Source: RUG11237 sp045119215 (lineage in GTDB: Bacteria > Bacillota > Clostridia > Lachnospirales > Lachnospiraceae). From it: a stretch of DNA of 64,000 nucleotides. The translations under genes and the position numbers were made by a program. The notes under the pieces are model-generated. The model was not told where the DNA came from. It was given only the letters and a program-made list of their open reading frames with translations, and did not search any database. Positions 1 to 8,441 of the stretch are shown here, piece by piece. Location of the stretch: positions 1 through 64,000 of the forward strand of contig JBGVDD010000028.1 of assembly GCA_045119215.1 (NCBI GenBank), read 5' to 3'. The stretch's first letter is position 1; each line of letters opens with the position of its first letter.

Positions 1-332
1 GGAATCACTACACTTTCGATATATGTACAGTTGGTGAAAGCATCAGCTCCAATCTCAGTCACTCCCTTAGGAATCACCACATTCTTTTCTTTTCCATTGT
101 ATTTTGTAAGTACACCCTTCTCTATCACAAAATCCTTTGAATTTGTTACAGCTACTGTAGGTGCACTTGCAGACACTGCCTGTACTTCTGTAACTTCCTG
201 TAATGGCTGCTCTTTGACCGCATCTGTATCCTCTATGATGTTTTCACTGGCTTTTACCCCTATCATATCCATACTGGATAAAAGTAATGCTGTGGCAACC
301 GTCAGTGATACCACCTTGTTCATTCGTTTCAT
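1..332 (-). CDS. BspA-like leucine-rich repeat surface protein (3' end outside window)
   Basis: Reading the minus strand from an ATG at 332 gives about 110 residues: a Lys/Arg-Met start, a hydrophobic signal segment (VVSLTVATALLLSSM), a Glu/Val-rich linker, then the opening of BspA-type repeats (VVIPKGVTEIGADAFTNC), which run off the left edge. This repeat pattern is typical of secreted cell-surface leucine-rich proteins. An in-frame TTG at 410 has a better placed AGGAGG (8 nt away) than the ATG at 332 (GGGAGG about 12 nt away). The true start may therefore be 410, adding 26 basic residues before the signal peptide. Partner and substrate cannot be inferred. Confidence 0.8.
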   Translation of the reverse strand, partial: MKRMNKVVSLTVATALLLSSMDMIGVKASENIIEDTDAVKEQPLQEVTEVQAVSASAPTVAVTNSKDFVIEKGVLTKYNGKEKNVVIPKGVTEIGADAFTNCTYIESVVI

Positions 333-472
333 ATTTATATTCTTCCTCCCTTTGCTGGTCTTCCAGCTTTTTCCACTGACAATCCTATCAACTTTACTAA
401 ATTTTGTCAACAAAACCACCTCCTTTTTAAACAAAGCTTAAAAAATGCAGCAAACTATGTTCCATATACAAA

Positions 473-505
473 AGCCATGGGAAATCCTAAGAATTTCCCA
501 TGGCT
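473..505 (-). terminator. Terminator hairpin behind clpA/aat remnant
   Basis: A 13-bp perfect inverted repeat (AGCCATGGGAAAT and its complement) with a 7-nt loop is followed on the minus strand by TTTT. It overlaps the last codons of the aat remnant, so it probably was the terminator of the original clpS-clpA-aat unit. Confidence 0.7.
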
Positions 506-588
506 AAAAGCTCTCTATATTCACTCCAGGAGATAGTGATTCCTCCCATACTTTCTAAATGTTCTGTGTGAAACTGACAGTCTATCAT
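487..588 (-). pseudogene. aat: C-terminal remnant of leucyl/phenylalanyl-tRNA-protein transferase
   Basis: Directly behind clpA, in another frame, lies a 33-codon reading frame whose ATG overlaps the last base of the clpA TGA stop. It begins MIDCQFHTEHLESMGG and ends ELLAMGNS. IDCQ-x4-HL-x-S-x-G is the conserved C-terminal signature of Aat, which adds Leu/Phe to protein N-termini to make ClpS/ClpA substrates; full-length Aat has about 200-240 residues. The catalytic body is missing, and the frame stays open into the end of clpA for only about 12 more codons. Aat commonly sits beside clpA (family knowledge). The inference is a deletion that removed most of aat and left the 3' end and terminator. 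A functional micro-peptide is unlikely. Confidence 0.75.
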
Positions 589-2825
589 CACAAACTGCTT
601 TTCTTTCTTTTGAATGTAACCACAAATTTATTGTTTTTCACATCCAGTTCACAGTTTCCACCGTCTTTTAGTTTTCCAAATAACAGATCATCCACTAACA
701 AGGGTTTGATTTCATTCTGAATCACTCTGTCCATTTCTCTTGCCGCAAATTCCTTGCTGTATCCCGTATTTTGAAGCAATTCCGCTGCCGCCTTTGTATA
801 AGAGATGACTACTTTTCGCTGTGCCAGCAACAGGGCAAGCTCTTTTAATTTCTTTTCTGCAATCAGACCTGCCATCTCATGATTCATTCCCTTAAATACT
901 ACGATTTTATTTAGTCGGTTTCGAAATTCCGGCTGAAACGTATGCTTTACCTCTTCCATAATAATATCTGAGGTTACATCCTGGGCTTGAAAGCCCAAGC
1001 CCGTTTTCCCTATCTGGCTGGCTCCAGCATTGGAAGTCATGATAATAATCACATTTCGAAAGTCTGCCTTACGTCCCTGATTGTCTGTCAGTGTGGCATC
1101 GTCCATCACCTGCAGCAGAATATTGTAAATATCCGGATGAGCTTTTTCTATCTCATCCAAAAGCAACACACAGGATGGAGTTTTCCGGATAGCATCGGTT
1201 AAAAGGCCTCCTTCCTCATAGCCCACATATCCTGCCGGAGCTCCGATTAATTTTGCCACTGCATGCTTTTCTCCATATTCACTCATATCAAAACGGACAA
1301 GTTTTACCCCAAGTTCATGCGCCAGAGTTTTTGCAACCTCCGTTTTTCCAACACCTGTTGGTCCTACAAAGAGGAAGCTGGATAATGGCTTGTGATCTGC
1401 AATCAATCCTGCCTTGGAAAACTTCACAGCATTTACCACCTGCTCTACTGCCTCCTCCTGACCAAATACCTTTGTTAGGATTCTCGATTTTAATGTTGCA
1501 AGATTTCCTTCCTTTTCCTGCTCTGTAACCTCCATTGGAACACGACAGATTTTGGTGAGAATCTCATTAATCAAATCTTTTCCTACCGTCTGGGTTTTTT
1601 GGCTTAATGGATGAATTTTTCGGTAAGCCCCTGCCTCATCTATCAAATCAATGGCCTTGTCTGGAAGAAAACGCTCATTAATGTATTTCATACTCATCTG
1701 CGCCGCATATTCTAATACCCCTTTTCCATAATGGACCCCATGGAACTTCTCGTATTTCTTCTTTAGTCCCTGTAAGATTTTAATGGTTTCCTCCAAGGAG
1801 GGCTCTAAAATTTCCACGTTCTGGAATCTGCGCACCAGACTTTTGTTCTTCTCAAAATATTTTTTATACTCTTCAAAGGAGGTAGCCCCTATAAATCTTA
1901 TACTTCCATCTGCAAGATATGGTTTTAACATATTAGATGCATCGAAGGAACCTTCTCCCGTGGAACCTGCGCCGGATAAATTATGAATTTCATCTATATA
2001 TATGATAGGGTTCTCTTCCTTACTGATTTCATCTAAAAGCTTTTTTAATCGTTTTTCTAAATCACCACGATACTGTGTTCCTGCAAGGAGACTCCCTAAA
2101 TCCAAAGAATATATTTTAGCTCCCTTAAGAGGTTCTGGTACTCTGTCTTCATTTATCATTCTGGCTAATCCATAGGTAATTGCCGTTTTTCCCACTCCAG
2201 GCTCTCCTATATGTATGGGATTATTCTTATCTTTCCTACAAAGAATCTGAATGGTTCGCTCTAATTCACTTTCACGTCCAATCAATGGATTTGTCTCCTC
2301 AGCCATATCGTTAAGACAAGTCAGAAATGTTTCCATTGGATTGCTGATGATATCCTCCTCATCGTCCTCGTCATCTTCTTCCTCCATATAAATATAAGCT
2401 TCCCCTTCTGCATAGTTTGACAATTCCTGTAACAGACTCACTTCATCTACCCCTTGAAGCTTCATGTAGTAAACTGCATAGCTGTCTTTTAGGCTCCACA
2501 TTCCATGTACCACATGGGAAAGTTCTACCATCTCTCTCCCACTGTTCTCTGCGCTAAACTGTGCCATCATCAACACCTGATTGGTTCCAAAGGAAAAATC
2601 CGGTTCCACTGTATGTTCTAGTTTCATATACTCATCTAAATATTTCTTTAAATCCTCTGCCAGCTGCTCTGTATCGCCTCCGCAGGCGGTAAAGGCATCC
2701 ACAAAATCTTCCTGCTGACACATGGCAAGCAGTAGCACCTCCGGAGAGATATACTCATAATTCTGTGACTTCGCAATGGCAACAGCACAGTTTAATAACT
2801 CTATCATTTCATTCATACTGCTCAT
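588..2825 (-). CDS. clpA: ClpA-type AAA+ unfoldase, ATP-binding subunit of Clp protease
   Basis: This 745-residue Hsp100 protein unfolds substrates and feeds them to ClpP in the cytoplasm. It has an N-terminal Clp repeat domain (about 1-140), an acidic linker (148-159, mostly Asp/Glu), a first AAA+ domain with Walker A GEPGVGKT (207-214) and Walker B IIYIDE (275-280), and a second AAA+ domain with GPTGVGKT (488-495) and VLLLDE. A GLGF segment in the second ATPase matches the ClpP-docking loop region. It lacks the middle coiled coil of ClpB, and it directly follows clpS with no gap, which favours ClpA over ClpC. Its 3' end borders the aat remnant; the short basic tail KRKKSSL may be a product of that deletion. 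Confidence 0.93.
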   Translation of the reverse strand: MSSMNEMIELLNCAVAIAKSQNYEYISPEVLLLAMCQQEDFVDAFTACGGDTEQLAEDLKKYLDEYMKLEHTVEPDFSFGTNQVLMMAQFSAENSGREMVELSHVVHGMWSLKDSYAVYYMKLQGVDEVSLLQELSNYAEGEAYIYMEEEDDEDDEEDIISNPMETFLTCLNDMAEETNPLIGRESELERTIQILCRKDKNNPIHIGEPGVGKTAITYGLARMINEDRVPEPLKGAKIYSLDLGSLLAGTQYRGDLEKRLKKLLDEISKEENPIIYIDEIHNLSGAGSTGEGSFDASNMLKPYLADGSIRFIGATSFEEYKKYFEKNKSLVRRFQNVEILEPSLEETIKILQGLKKKYEKFHGVHYGKGVLEYAAQMSMKYINERFLPDKAIDLIDEAGAYRKIHPLSQKTQTVGKDLINEILTKICRVPMEVTEQEKEGNLATLKSRILTKVFGQEEAVEQVVNAVKFSKAGLIADHKPLSSFLFVGPTGVGKTEVAKTLAHELGVKLVRFDMSEYGEKHAVAKLIGAPAGYVGYEEGGLLTDAIRKTPSCVLLLDEIEKAHPDIYNILLQVMDDATLTDNQGRKADFRNVIIIMTSNAGASQIGKTGLGFQAQDVTSDIIMEEVKHTFQPEFRNRLNKIVVFKGMNHEMAGLIAEKKLKELALLLAQRKVVISYTKAAAELLQNTGYSKEFAAREMDRVIQNEIKPLLVDDLLFGKLKDGGNCELDVKNNKFVVTFKRKKSSL

Positions 2826-3134
2826 TTAACATTCCTCCATGGTCACTCGAAATGGAAATCCCTGAGCCTTCGCCCTTGCCATGGACTCCTCAACTTTCGT
2901 AGCTGCAATATCATACGGGTATTTTCCCACCACAGCCCGTCCTTTTTGATGTACAAACATCATAAGCCGTTCTGCTTCCACAATATTTTTATGGAAAATA
3001 TCCATCAGAATTTCCACCACAAATTCCATGGTGGTAAAATCATCATTATGCATAATCACATTATATTGAATAGGTTCTGCAATTTTTGTACGAGTTCTCT
3101 CTTTTGTTGCTCCTTGCACTGCCATATAATTCAT
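2826..3134 (-). CDS. clpS: ClpS, N-end rule adaptor for ClpA
   Basis: A 102-residue protein containing the ClpS core: VIMHNDDFTTMEFVVEIL, then H-x-x-G-x-A-V-x-G-x-Y (HQKGRAVVGKY) and an A-x2-K segment. The HNDD stretch and following residues form the pocket that binds N-terminal Leu, Phe, Trp or Tyr in the family. It hands such substrates to ClpA. The TAA stop is immediately followed by the clpA ATG, so the pair is translationally coupled. Start ATG 3134 is preceded by AAAGGAGATGA. With aat reduced to a remnant next door, substrates here would have to arise without Leu/Phe tagging, unless another aat exists elsewhere. Confidence 0.93.
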   Translation of the reverse strand: MNYMAVQGATKERTRTKIAEPIQYNVIMHNDDFTTMEFVVEILMDIFHKNIVEAERLMMFVHQKGRAVVGKYPYDIAATKVEESMARAKAQGFPFRVTMEEC

Positions 3135-3218
3135 CTCCTTTGTCTTATCTTTTTACCTCTTCGCTTCTTTCCTATACAGATATCTTATCATATTTCTTCT
3201 GTTTTTTCGAGCATATAG

Positions 3219-3257
3219 AAAAAACCCACTAAAAATCCAAATGACTTTCAATGAGTT
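3219..3257 (-). terminator. Probable terminator behind the broken Hpt gene
   Basis: On the minus strand AACTCATT (3257-3250) can pair with AGTGGGTT (3230-3223) over 8 bp including two G-U pairs, followed by a run of six T. The loop is long (19 nt), so the call is moderate. Confidence 0.45.
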
Positions 3258-3283
3258 TTTCAAAAAATTTAACCAGGCTCATT

Positions 3284-3634
3284 CTACCCTTCAATCGCCT
3301 GAATTAGCCCTACAATCTTTTCATATTTTTCTTTCACTGTTTCAAACAAACCATTGACATCTCCTTTGGGCCCATTTCTAAGGGCCTCTGTTAGGTCTGA
3401 ACAAACCTCTGCAAGCTCCGTAATCCCAATATTCATACACATCCCTTTCAGATTATGAACTTCTAAAAAGGCATTCTCGTAATCTTTATTTTATATATTT
3501 TGCTCCAGCTTACTAAAAGTGGTACTTTCAATAAATTTTCCTATATACTTTCTTACTCTGGCTTCCCCCCTCAATTTCGCAACTATATCTTCATAATCTC
3601 CACCAACCACTTTATAAAATTCCTCAATTGTCAT
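3284..3634 (-). pseudogene. Hpt (histidine phosphotransfer) domain protein, interrupted by a stop codon
   Basis: The minus strand has one 117-codon frame from ATG 3634 (RBS AGAGGTG) to TAG 3284. It is broken only by a TAA at 3491-3493 (codon 48). Before the stop it reads MTIEEFYKVVGGDYEDIV; after it comes EVHNLKGMCMNIGITELA. H-N-L-K-G matches the phosphorylated-His motif of Hpt domains, which relay phosphate between hybrid kinases and response regulators. Both halves keep their frame and family spacing, so the lesion looks recent, or it is a sequencing or assembly error. It lies 88 bp downstream of the OmpR-type regulator in the same direction. The hybrid kinase at 54296-56869 would be a candidate partner, by inference only. 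Confidence 0.75.
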
Positions 3635-3722
3635 AACAGACACCTCTTTCTTTTAATTATTTTTTGCCAAACTCCCTTTATATCGTGTTACATAATAAAT
3701 TCAATATGTTTCATCCATCACT

Positions 3723-4412
3723 TTACATCTTAAACCGGTAACCTACACCCCAAATTGTCTCAATATACTGAGGTTTCGCATTATTCATTTCTATTTTTTC
3801 CCGGATTTTTTTGATATGAACCGTGACCGTAGCAATATCTCCAATACTGTTCATATCCCAAATGTTCTGAAACAACTCTTCCTTTGTAAATACGTGATTT
3901 GGATTCTGCGCCAGAAAGCAGAGTAAATCAAACTCTTTTGTGGTAAAGGTCTTTTCTTCTCCATTTAAATAAACCCGTCTTGCCGTCTTATCAATTTTTA
4001 GTCCTCGGATTTCAATAATTTCATTGTCTGGCACATTGCTTCCGATTAACCGCTCATAACGGGCAAGGTGTGCTTTCACTCTTGCTACCAATTCACTTGG
4101 ACTAAAAGGCTTTGTCATATAGTCATCTGCCCCTAAGCCCAATCCCCTTACTTTATCAATATCATCTTTCTTGGCACTGACCATAATTACTGGTGTATTT
4201 TTCTTTTCCCGGATTTTTTTACAAATTTCAAATCCATCCACCTTAGGTAACATTAAGTCAAGGATAATCAAATCAAATTCTTCCTCTAATGCTCTCTTTA
4301 ATCCGGTGTCACCGGAGTTTTCGATTTCCACCGAAAATCCGCTGATTTCCAAATAATCTCTCTCTAAATCTGCAATACTTTCTTCGTCTTCTATTATCAG
4401 AATTTTACTCAT
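3723..4412 (-). CDS. OmpR/PhoB-family response regulator
   Basis: 229 residues: a receiver domain (about 1-118) with the acidic pocket ED at 8-9, phosphoacceptor Asp52 (LIILDLMLPKVDG) and the conserved Lys of the TKPF motif. A winged-helix DNA-binding domain (about 130-229) ends in the usual W-G-V-G-Y-R-F. It starts inside the last codons of the sensor kinase gene (8-nt overlap), so the two are co-expressed. Since the pair is divergent from the ABC export genes starting at 6143, that module is the likely target; inference from position only. Start ATG 4412. Confidence 0.93.
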   Translation of the reverse strand: MSKILIIEDEESIADLERDYLEISGFSVEIENSGDTGLKRALEEEFDLIILDLMLPKVDGFEICKKIREKKNTPVIMVSAKKDDIDKVRGLGLGADDYMTKPFSPSELVARVKAHLARYERLIGSNVPDNEIIEIRGLKIDKTARRVYLNGEEKTFTTKEFDLLCFLAQNPNHVFTKEELFQNIWDMNSIGDIATVTVHIKKIREKIEMNNAKPQYIETIWGVGYRFKM

Positions 4413-5904
4413 TTACTATCGCCTCCGTATATTTTCTAAGTACAAAACACATCACTGTTCCTGTGTTTTCTTTACTATTTGCCCAAATCTGACCACCATG
4501 ATCTTCCACAATCTTCTTTACAATTGACAACCCTATGCCGCTTCCCCCCTGTTTAGAATTTCTGGATGCATCGGTACGATAGAACCGGTCAAATATATAA
4601 GGCAGTTCTTTTACCCCAATTCCCTTACCATTGTCCTCTATCTCTACCTGAATAAAGTCTCCCACATCCTTGATTCGGATGATAATAATCCCTTGTTCTT
4701 TATCCATATATTTAATGGAATTGCTGATAATATTATTAATAACACGCTTCATCTGCTCTACGTCTGCAATGACTTTTACATCACTTTCTACATAATTAAA
4801 ATACTGAAGCTTGATATTTTTGGCAGCAAGTTCGTCACTAATTTCATCCACACAATCATTAAAATAAGCTGCCACATTTATACGGTTAAAAACATAAGGT
4901 ATTCGATTGGTATCAATTTTCGAGTAAAAAGTCAGCTCATTAATCAGCTTATCCATATCATTGGTTTTATTATAAATAGTTTTAATGTAGCGATCCATTT
5001 TTTCCGGTGTGTCCGCTACCCCATCCATAATTCCCTCAACATAACCTTTGATGGCTGTAATAGGAGTTTTTAAGTCATGGGATATATTGCTGATTAATTC
5101 CTTGCTTTCCTTATCATACTCCATCTTTTCTTCTATGGTCATTTTCAGACGCTTTCTCATTTCCTCAAAGTCTGCACAAAGTTCTCCTAAGGTATCATCC
5201 GAATCCACTTCCAAGGTAAAGTCCAGATTTCCTTCTTTCATATTCTGGGTCGCCTGTCTAAGTTTTTTTAAAGGCATTGTCACACTCCGATAAATCCACC
5301 AGGTGAGAATCCCACTTGTCACCAAAAGAACAAAAATAACAGAAATCAAAAGTTCATTCATAAATGATTTCGCCATGTCTAAAAGGACCTTTGACTTTGT
5401 AACAATAAAGGCACTTCCATACCCTCCATTAGAATCCACAAAATCTACCTTTTTTACCAAAGCCTGCAAAGCTCCTCCTACATAAAATCCATCCTCAAAG
5501 TGACTCTCATCCTCTACAGCCTCGTATTCTGGAAGGATTTCATACCAGTTTTCTTCTTCATCATTATCTCCCACATAAATAAATTCCTTTTTATAGTATA
5601 CCACCAAAAAAGAGGAATCTTTTTCTAGCCGCTTTTCTAACTTTGATAAATAAGCTGGTTCTATAAACTGATCCGGATTTTCCCTGGCTATTTTTTTCAT
5701 CTCATTATGGACATTTTTAGTCAGTTCATTTAAAACCTGAACCGAATTATTCAGACTACTATAATCCAAATCTTTTATACCATAGGCATTTTGTATTGTA
5801 TTAAGTTTTATCGTAGCTACAACACACAGCACCACCACAAATAACAGCATAGGTATTAGTATCATTGAAATAAAGGTGGTGCACAGTACCTTTCGTAATT
5901 TCAT
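4405..5904 (-). CDS. Membrane sensor histidine kinase
   Basis: 499 residues from ATG 5904, chosen over an upstream TTG because GGAGG lies 6 nt before it. An N-terminal membrane helix (about 8-30) is followed by an extracytoplasmic domain of about 150 residues, a second helix (about 190-210), a HAMP linker, a HisKA domain with phospho-His in NISHDLKTPITA, and a HATPase_c domain with N box (NNIISNSIKYM), DNGKGIG and GGSGIGLSIVK. It is a complete transmembrane kinase that phosphorylates the regulator encoded next. Kinase-before-regulator order with an 8-nt overlap is seen. The ligand is unknown; similar systems next to MacB-like exporters often sense antimicrobial peptides or envelope stress (inference). 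Confidence 0.92.
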   Translation of the reverse strand: MKLRKVLCTTFISMILIPMLLFVVVLCVVATIKLNTIQNAYGIKDLDYSSLNNSVQVLNELTKNVHNEMKKIARENPDQFIEPAYLSKLEKRLEKDSSFLVVYYKKEFIYVGDNDEEENWYEILPEYEAVEDESHFEDGFYVGGALQALVKKVDFVDSNGGYGSAFIVTKSKVLLDMAKSFMNELLISVIFVLLVTSGILTWWIYRSVTMPLKKLRQATQNMKEGNLDFTLEVDSDDTLGELCADFEEMRKRLKMTIEEKMEYDKESKELISNISHDLKTPITAIKGYVEGIMDGVADTPEKMDRYIKTIYNKTNDMDKLINELTFYSKIDTNRIPYVFNRINVAAYFNDCVDEISDELAAKNIKLQYFNYVESDVKVIADVEQMKRVINNIISNSIKYMDKEQGIIIIRIKDVGDFIQVEIEDNGKGIGVKELPYIFDRFYRTDASRNSKQGGSGIGLSIVKKIVEDHGGQIWANSKENTGTVMCFVLRKYTEAIVNE

Positions 5905-6086
5905 GTTATCCTCCAACTTTCTATAATTAACGCTAATAGTATAACATACTTTCCATTAAATACAAAAAAACCCATATAAATAATTCTAAATTTTTTATTA
6001 ACTTATGCTTATACCAATGAAATCACCTTATAAAAAACTTAAGATTTTTCTATATTTTTATAGTAGATTAGAAGTTTTCGCTGTGT

Positions 6087-6116
6087 TATACTAATTTTTG
6101 TGTGCATTATCACACA
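6087..6116 (+). promoter_or_regulatory. Promoter -10 and inverted repeat before the ABC export operon
   Basis: An extended -10 (TGTTATACT, hexamer at 6087-6092) is followed at 6099-6116 by TGTGTG-CATTAT-CACACA, a perfect 6-bp inverted repeat with 6-nt spacer near the expected transcript start. The divergent kinase gene has its own TGTTATACT near 5940-5948 on the other strand. The repeat could be an operator or a short 5' hairpin; which one cannot be told from sequence. Confidence 0.45.
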
Positions 6117-6142
6117 GACATATTTTATAGGAGGTGGAGTAA

Positions 6143-6880
6143 GTGAGTGATGCAACATCCAAACCCTTGATACAGGTGAAGGATTTATATAAATATTATT
6201 CCATTGGAGAAAACAAGGTGAAAGCCTTAAACGGAGTAAACTTTACTATTAACAAAGGAGAGTTTTGTTCTATTGTGGGAACTTCCGGATCCGGTAAATC
6301 TACTTTATTGAATATGTTGGCCGGATTAGAAAAACCTACCAAAGGACAGATTATCATTCGTGGGCACCACATGGAACGAATGTCCGAAAACCAATTAGTA
6401 AAATTTCGTCGGGAACATGTAGGATTTATTTTTCAATCCTTTAACTTGCTTCCAACCATGAATGCCGTAGAAAACGTAGCCCTTCCTTTAAGTTTTCGTG
6501 GCATACCAAAGAAAATACGACTAGCCAGAGCTTCTAAGATGCTTTCTTTGGTTGGGCTGAAAAAACAGCAGTTCCACAAGCCAACTCAGATGTCCGGTGG
6601 TCAACAGCAGCGTGTGGGGGTTGCAAGAGCACTTGTGGTGCAGCCTGATATTATTTTTGCTGACGAGCCCACTGGAAACTTAGACTCTAATACTTCTGCA
6701 GAAGTGATGGAACTGATGAAAAAAATTGTAAGAGAACAAAAGCTTACCCTTATTATGGTTACTCATGACAACCATTTAGCCAGCTTTGCTGACAGAATTT
6801 TTCACATAAAAGACGGAAAAATATTGAAAATTGAGGAGAATAACAGAAAGGAAATGAAAGATGAAAATGAAGAAATTTAA
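6143..6880 (+). CDS. ABC transporter ATP-binding protein (MacB/LolD type)
   Basis: 245 residues from a GTG start at 6143 with a strong GGAGGTGGAG upstream. Walker A is GTSGSGKST, the signature is MSGGQQQRVGVARAL, and Walker B is IIFADEPTGNLD, followed by the H-loop VTHD. The EPTGNLD form and length are typical of ATPases that pair with FtsX-fold permeases. It powers mechanotransmission or export of peptides or lipoproteins rather than classical import. It overlaps the next gene by 20 nt and forms an operon with the anchored protein and permease. A Lys/Glu-rich tail (about 228-245) extends beyond the usual end. Confidence 0.92.
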   Translation: MSDATSKPLIQVKDLYKYYSIGENKVKALNGVNFTINKGEFCSIVGTSGSGKSTLLNMLAGLEKPTKGQIIIRGHHMERMSENQLVKFRREHVGFIFQSFNLLPTMNAVENVALPLSFRGIPKKIRLARASKMLSLVGLKKQQFHKPTQMSGGQQQRVGVARALVVQPDIIFADEPTGNLDSNTSAEVMELMKKIVREQKLTLIMVTHDNHLASFADRIFHIKDGKILKIEENNRKEMKDENEEI

Positions 6881-8441
6881 AAAATTATTGTTAGCTGCCG
6901 GACTGGTAAGTACAACCTTTAGTCAGTGTATTCCAGTCACTTATATATCTATGGCAGCAACCACTCAGGAAGATGAAGAGACAGAAGATGAAGACCAGAC
7001 AACCGCAGCTTCAGATAAAGATGTAAAAAATACCCCTACCCCAAACATAACGGGCGGTACAGCCCCTTTGGATAATCAGCCGGAAAATGTGGCTACAAAT
7101 GAAGTGAACATCGACTTATTAGACACTTGGAAAACCCCTGTTGCCACCTATGGGCAGACAGTAAATATTGTCCTTCCTTTAGTAAATCTTGGAACCGACA
7201 ACTTGAGAGATATTATTGTATCTCCGGAAATCAGCACCAGCACAGAAGAATTTCCTTTTGAAATTGAAAAGACAAGCTACAATGTGTATATTAATGATTT
7301 ACCTGGAACCGACAGCGGACTAAGTCCTATTGACCGTCGCAGAGAGGTTACCTACACTTTTAAGACCCGTGAAAATGTTAGCAGTGGATATCAGAGACTA
7401 AATTTTAAAATCACTTACACCACTTCTGCTGGAGAAACAGAAACTACCAACTTAGAAACTTTCTTCCAAACTATCGGGAAAAACGGGGAGGCCGAAACTC
7501 CAGAAGGAAATGTATCTACACCTCGTTTGATTGTTTCCGGTTTTACCACAAAGCCAGAAACCGTGAAGGCAGGAACAGACTTTACCTTAACCTTACACAT
7601 TACAAATACCTCCAAGACCACAGCCGTGAAAAATATTGTATTTGATTTACAGGCTCCCACAGAAGGAAAGGATGAAACCTCAGAAGGTGCTGCCTTTCTT
7701 CCAAAGTCAGGTTCCAGTGTGATTTTCGTAGATAGTATTGCTGCTGGAGCCACCAAGGATGTATCCATCGATATGAATTCAAGAGCAGATTTATCACAAA
7801 AACCTTATGTAATCTCTGTGAATATGAATTACGAGGACAGCAGTGCCAACGCCTACAGTGCAGACACTAGTGTTTCCATTCCTATCAAGCAGGAAGCAAA
7901 ATTTGACATCAGCAGTATGGAGGTTATGCCTTCTAGCATTAACGTAGGCGGGGAATCCAATGTAATGTTCAATATCAATAACACAGGAAAAACCACACTC
8001 TACAATGTAAATGTTACCTTTCAGGGCAAGTCCATTTCCGGTGGTGATACCTTCATCGGCAATATTGAAATCGGAGGTACAGGAAATGTAGATGCTATGG
8101 TCAGTGGTGCAGCAGTCACCGAAGACGAAGGAAAAGTAAAAGCAATTATATCCTATGAGGATGAGTCTGGCAATATAAACACCAAAGAGCAGGAATTTGA
8201 ACTTTTTGTATCCGAGGCAACAGATATGGAAGGTATGGACGATTTTGGAAATATGGAAGGCATGGATGATTTTGGAGAGGAGGCCCCAAAATCCCATTCT
8301 ATTTCTTTTCTTATCATTGCCATTGTTATAGTGATTGGTGCAATTATTGGTGTGATTGTTGGCATTATTTTCTTAAAAAAGAAGAAAAAGAAAAAAGAAT
8401 TAGAGCTTCTTGATTTTGATGATGAGGAAGGTGAACTTTAA
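6861..8441 (+). CDS. Secreted, membrane-anchored multi-domain protein of the ABC export module
   Basis: 526 residues: a signal peptide (basic start, LLLAAGLVSTTFS), an acidic Thr/Glu/Asp linker (about 33-75), then three or so beta-rich repeats reminiscent of CARDB/NEW3 or S-layer-like domains (phrases such as FTLTLHITNTSKTTAVKNI and VMFNINNTGKTTLYNV recur). A short duplication near the C-terminus (MEGMDDFG twice) is followed by one transmembrane helix (about 475-503), a poly-Lys stop-transfer (KKKKKKK) and an acidic cytoplasmic tail. Domains of this type are adhesive or scaffold-like in known proteins. Its place between ATPase and permease suggests it is the extracytoplasmic accessory subunit, in the position of MacA (inference). 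Start ATG 6861 has AAAGGA upstream. Confidence 0.75.
   Translation: MKMKKFKKLLLAAGLVSTTFSQCIPVTYISMAATTQEDEETEDEDQTTAASDKDVKNTPTPNITGGTAPLDNQPENVATNEVNIDLLDTWKTPVATYGQTVNIVLPLVNLGTDNLRDIIVSPEISTSTEEFPFEIEKTSYNVYINDLPGTDSGLSPIDRRREVTYTFKTRENVSSGYQRLNFKITYTTSAGETETTNLETFFQTIGKNGEAETPEGNVSTPRLIVSGFTTKPETVKAGTDFTLTLHITNTSKTTAVKNIVFDLQAPTEGKDETSEGAAFLPKSGSSVIFVDSIAAGATKDVSIDMNSRADLSQKPYVISVNMNYEDSSANAYSADTSVSIPIKQEAKFDISSMEVMPSSINVGGESNVMFNINNTGKTTLYNVNVTFQGKSISGGDTFIGNIEIGGTGNVDAMVSGAAVTEDEGKVKAIISYEDESGNINTKEQEFELFVSEATDMEGMDDFGNMEGMDDFGEEAPKSHSISFLIIAIVIVIGAIIGVIVGIIFLKKKKKKKELELLDFDDEEGEL

Noticed and set aside
588..2825. Assignment of the unfoldase as ClpC or ClpB
   Set aside because: No middle coiled-coil domain between the ATPases, and clpS is directly upstream, which fits ClpA.
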